7,844 bases of DNA from JBCBWG01 sp964579305 (GTDB lineage Bacteria > Pseudomonadota > Alphaproteobacteria > Rhizobiales > Hyphomicrobiaceae). The stretch lies in contig CAZOGY010000148.1 of the NCBI GenBank assembly GCA_964579305.1, positions 1-7,844 of the forward strand, written 5' to 3'. Each line of letters opens with the position of its first letter. Within the stretch, counting starts at the first letter, position 1. Below, piece by piece: positions 6,471-7,844 of this stretch. The notes beneath the pieces were generated by a model that made no database searches, was not told where the DNA came from, and saw only the letters and a program-made list of their open reading frames with translations. Position numbers and translations under genes: made by a program.

Positions 6471-6500
6471 ACGCCCGGTAATGCCCGGAAAGGCCCGGCA
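6471..6500. repeat. Three tandem 10-bp repeats (consensus AnGCCCGGnA)
   Basis: The plus strand reads ACGCCCGGTA, ATGCCCGGAA and AGGCCCGGCA back to back. GCCCGG recurs at 6473, 6483 and 6493, exactly 10 bp apart, about one helical turn, and varied bases surround a constant core. The array is in the gap between the DUF4864-type and VWA genes, a suitable place for an activator site. It is non-coding on any reading I can support. Confidence 0.6.
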
Positions 6501-6521
6501 AAGAAATCGCATTGTTGCGCC

Positions 6522-6558
6522 ACCGGCGCCGTTGCCGGAGGGCTTGGCGCCCGCCGGT
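6522..6558. terminator. GC-rich inverted repeat after the DUF4864-type gene
   Basis: ACCGGCG (6522-6528) pairs with CGCCGGT (6552-6558), and an alternative register pairs the two GGCGCC copies (6525-6530 and 6546-6551). The stem lies 16 bases past the DUF4864 stop codon. The T run (TTTT, 6558-6561) follows the stem only on the plus strand; on the minus strand it is an A tract before the stem. It is therefore at best a weak terminator for the minus-strand gene. Confidence 0.3.
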
Positions 6559-6573
6559 TTTGAGACCGCACCG

Positions 6574-7002
6574 TTAAGCGTTGGAGCCCGTTTTTAAGAT
6601 CCAGCAGCCGTCGATCTTCCACGTCCCTTCGATCTGCACCATGGCGTAGACGGCGGTGACGAACAGGCCATTCGGGCCTTCGATCAGCACCTTTTGCATG
6701 GTGTGGACACCATGCGGGACCGCGCTCAGAAAGCGGACGCGATTGGCGCGGTAAATCTGGGGATACGCTTTTTCGACCATCAAGAGGAATTTGGTCGGTG
6801 TGCCGAACTTGCGTTGGATGCCTGGCGAGGCGAACGAGAATGCCTTCGAGCCGTCGTCGTTCTTGAAGGCGCTGATCTGGTTTTCAATCACCGTGCGCAT
6901 GGCCTGCGCGGTCTCGGCCCAAGCGCCTTGGGTCAAGATCGGCGAGATTGCGAGCGCGAGGAAGAAAATTCCAGATGCGAGCAGTGCGGTTCGTTTTTTC
7001 AT
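6574..7002 (-). CDS. Small exported protein, DUF4864-type
   Basis: This is a 142-residue precursor. Residues 1-29 are a textbook Sec signal peptide: basic MKKR, hydrophobic core ALLASGIFFLALAI, and AWA before Glu30 as the probable cleavage site. The mature part begins with a helix (MRTVIENQISAFKNDDGSKA), followed by FSFASPGIQRKFGT and KFLLMVEKAYPQIY. Strands with YAMVQIEGTWKIDGCWIL close the domain. This order fits the DUF4864 family of small periplasmic or secreted proteins of unknown function, and the overall shape recalls the SnoaL/NTF2-like cone fold (inference). The mature protein has one cysteine (Cys133). GGGAG ends seven bases before the ATG and supports the start. The gene is monocistronic-looking: 145 bp separate it from glcB and 208 bp from the VWA gene. 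The ribosome site overlaps a large dyad that may control it. Confidence 0.88.
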   Translation of the reverse strand: MKKRTALLASGIFFLALAISPILTQGAWAETAQAMRTVIENQISAFKNDDGSKAFSFASPGIQRKFGTPTKFLLMVEKAYPQIYRANRVRFLSAVPHGVHTMQKVLIEGPNGLFVTAVYAMVQIEGTWKIDGCWILKTGSNA

Positions 7003-7005
7003 GGC

Positions 7006-7042
7006 GACACTCCCATAACTGTCGACAGTTACGCGCAGTGTC
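7006..7042 (-). promoter_or_regulatory. Nested dyad with a 16-bp perfect palindrome upstream of the DUF4864-type gene
   Basis: TAACTGTCGACAGTTA (7016-7031) is a perfect palindrome centred about 21 bases before the start codon. Outside it, GACACT (7006-7011) and AGTGTC (7037-7042) form a second pair of arms around nearly the same centre. The ribosome site GGGAG (7010-7014) lies between and partly within the right-hand elements of the RNA form. It could be a repressor operator or an RNA hairpin that limits ribosome access. Confidence 0.55.
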
Positions 7043-7068
7043 CCGGGATGGTTTCGTCGGCGGCGCCA

Positions 7069-7095
7069 CCGCTTGATCTGAAATCGATCAAGCGG
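7069..7095 (-). other. Ten-bp-arm stem-loop between glcB and the DUF4864-type gene
   Basis: CCGCTTGATC (7069-7078) and GATCAAGCGG (7086-7095) are perfect complements around a 7-base spacer (TGAAATC). It starts 53 bases beyond the glcB stop codon. No T run follows on the minus strand, so it is either a 3'-end stabilising hairpin for glcB mRNA or a protein-binding dyad for the next gene. Confidence 0.5.
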
Positions 7096-7147
7096 CGTGA
7101 CTGCGCGGCCGGTTTTTTAAGCCCAGGCAAAAACAGTTTGACCGCGA

Positions 7148-7844
7148 TCAAGCTGAAGCGGCTTTGGCTTGGAGGCGGCGGGCGTGGAGAACTGGCTCGG
7201 TGTAACCGTTTGGCTGTTCACGGCCTTTGAAGACGAGATCGCAAGCGGCCTGGAACGCAATCGACTCATCGAAGTTGGGCGCCATCGCCTGGTAGGCTGG
7301 ATCGCCGGCGTTCTGCTGGTCAACGACGGCTGCCATCCGCTGCATCGTTTCCATCACGTGCTGTTCGGTCACGACCCCGTGGTGCAGCCAGTTCGCGATG
7401 TGCTGGCTGGAAATGCGCAACGTGGCACGGTCTTCCATCAGGCCGACGTCGTTGATGTCTGGCACTTTGGAGCAGCCAACGCCCTGGTCGACCCAGCGGA
7501 CGACGTAGCCCAGGATGCCTTGCGCGTTATTGTCGAGTTCGGCCTGGATATCGCCCTCGTTCCAGTTCTGACGATCCGACAGCGGGATCGTGAGGATGTC
7601 GTCGAGGCTTGCGCGCTGACGTGACTTCAGTTCGTCCTGTCGGGCCTTGACGTCGACCTCGTGATAATGGAGCGCGTGCAAGGTCGCTGCAGTGGGGGAT
7701 GGCACCCAAGCCGTATTGGCCCCTGCTTTCGGGTGGCCAACTTTCTCTTTCAGCATTTGCGCCATCAGATCCGGCATCGCCCACATGCCCTTGCCGATCT
7801 GGGCATGGCCCGGCAGACCGCAGGCGAGGCCAATGTCGACATTC
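7148..7844 (-). CDS. glcB: Malate synthase G, C-terminal part (5' end outside the window)
   Basis: The enzyme condenses glyoxylate with acetyl-CoA to give malate in the glyoxylate route and in glycolate use; it is cytoplasmic and Mg-dependent. The visible ~231 codons begin near NVDIGLACGLPGHAQIGKG and carry the G-form signatures MWAMPDLMA, AGANTAWVPSPTAATLHALH, NNAQGILGYVVRWVDQG, GCSKVPDI, LMEDRATLRISSQH and QQNAGDPAYQ. By alignment from memory to the E. coli enzyme (723 residues), the Asp of LMEDR (7430-7432) is the catalytic base (Asp631), and the Cys of GCSKVPD (7472-7474) is Cys617. The tail NGYTEPVLHARRLQAK has Arg where E. coli has Trp, as I recall from alphaproteobacterial members. The reading frame is intact to its TGA. 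The N-terminal part, including the Arg338 equivalent, is outside the window and cannot be checked. Confidence 0.97.
   Translation of the reverse strand, partial: NVDIGLACGLPGHAQIGKGMWAMPDLMAQMLKEKVGHPKAGANTAWVPSPTAATLHALHYHEVDVKARQDELKSRQRASLDDILTIPLSDRQNWNEGDIQAELDNNAQGILGYVVRWVDQGVGCSKVPDINDVGLMEDRATLRISSQHIANWLHHGVVTEQHVMETMQRMAAVVDQQNAGDPAYQAMAPNFDESIAFQAACDLVFKGREQPNGYTEPVLHARRLQAKAASA

Noticed and set aside
7111..7140. TTTTTT/AAAAA tracts around GCCCAGGC as a terminator for glcB
   Set aside because: On either strand the T run comes before the GC core and the A run after it, the reverse of a rho-independent terminator.

Overview
The window is GC-rich, and every gene I can support lies on the minus strand. 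It reads as a chromosomal stretch from an alphaproteobacterium, probably of the Hyphomicrobiales (Rhizobiales) type. This rests on an alphaproteobacterial-looking malate synthase G C-terminus, a DUF4864-type secreted protein and a DUF6384-type membrane protein. No species can be named from the sequence alone. I see no tRNA, rRNA, CRISPR array, insertion sequence or phage gene.

Layout in the direction of transcription, from high to low coordinates. (1) The last ~231 codons of malate synthase G (glcB) enter from the right edge and stop at 7148. (2) A 145-bp gap holds a 10-bp-arm stem-loop and a nested dyad around a 16-bp perfect palindrome. (3) It is followed by a small exported DUF4864-type protein (6574-7002). 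(4) A 208-bp gap holds three 10-bp tandem repeats and a possible promoter. (5) Next is an exported von Willebrand factor A (VWA) protein, possibly a lipoprotein (5007-6365). (6) A 229-bp gap holds a 9-bp-stem hairpin. (7) A classical short-chain dehydrogenase/reductase follows (4004-4777). (8) After a 159-bp gap comes a three-gene cluster filling the left half: an all-helical protein distantly reminiscent of TelA (2675-3844), a single-pass membrane protein resembling DUF6384 (1484-2506), and a long coiled-coil protein with a Gly/Arg-rich tail (111-1484). (9) The left edge holds three consecutive stem-loops, the last probably a terminator.

The genes do not form one pathway. glcB is central metabolism (glyoxylate assimilation), and the SDR is a generic oxidoreductase. 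The DUF4864 and VWA proteins are separate envelope proteins with their own upstream regions. The most coherent unit, and the best candidate for an undescribed system, is the three-gene helical cluster. The first gene has a strong ribosome binding site, the last two share a TGATG stop/start, and all three products are dominated by long charged helices with one membrane anchor. They may form one membrane-associated assembly of unknown function. That reading is inference from gene order and sequence character, not from a recognised pathway.
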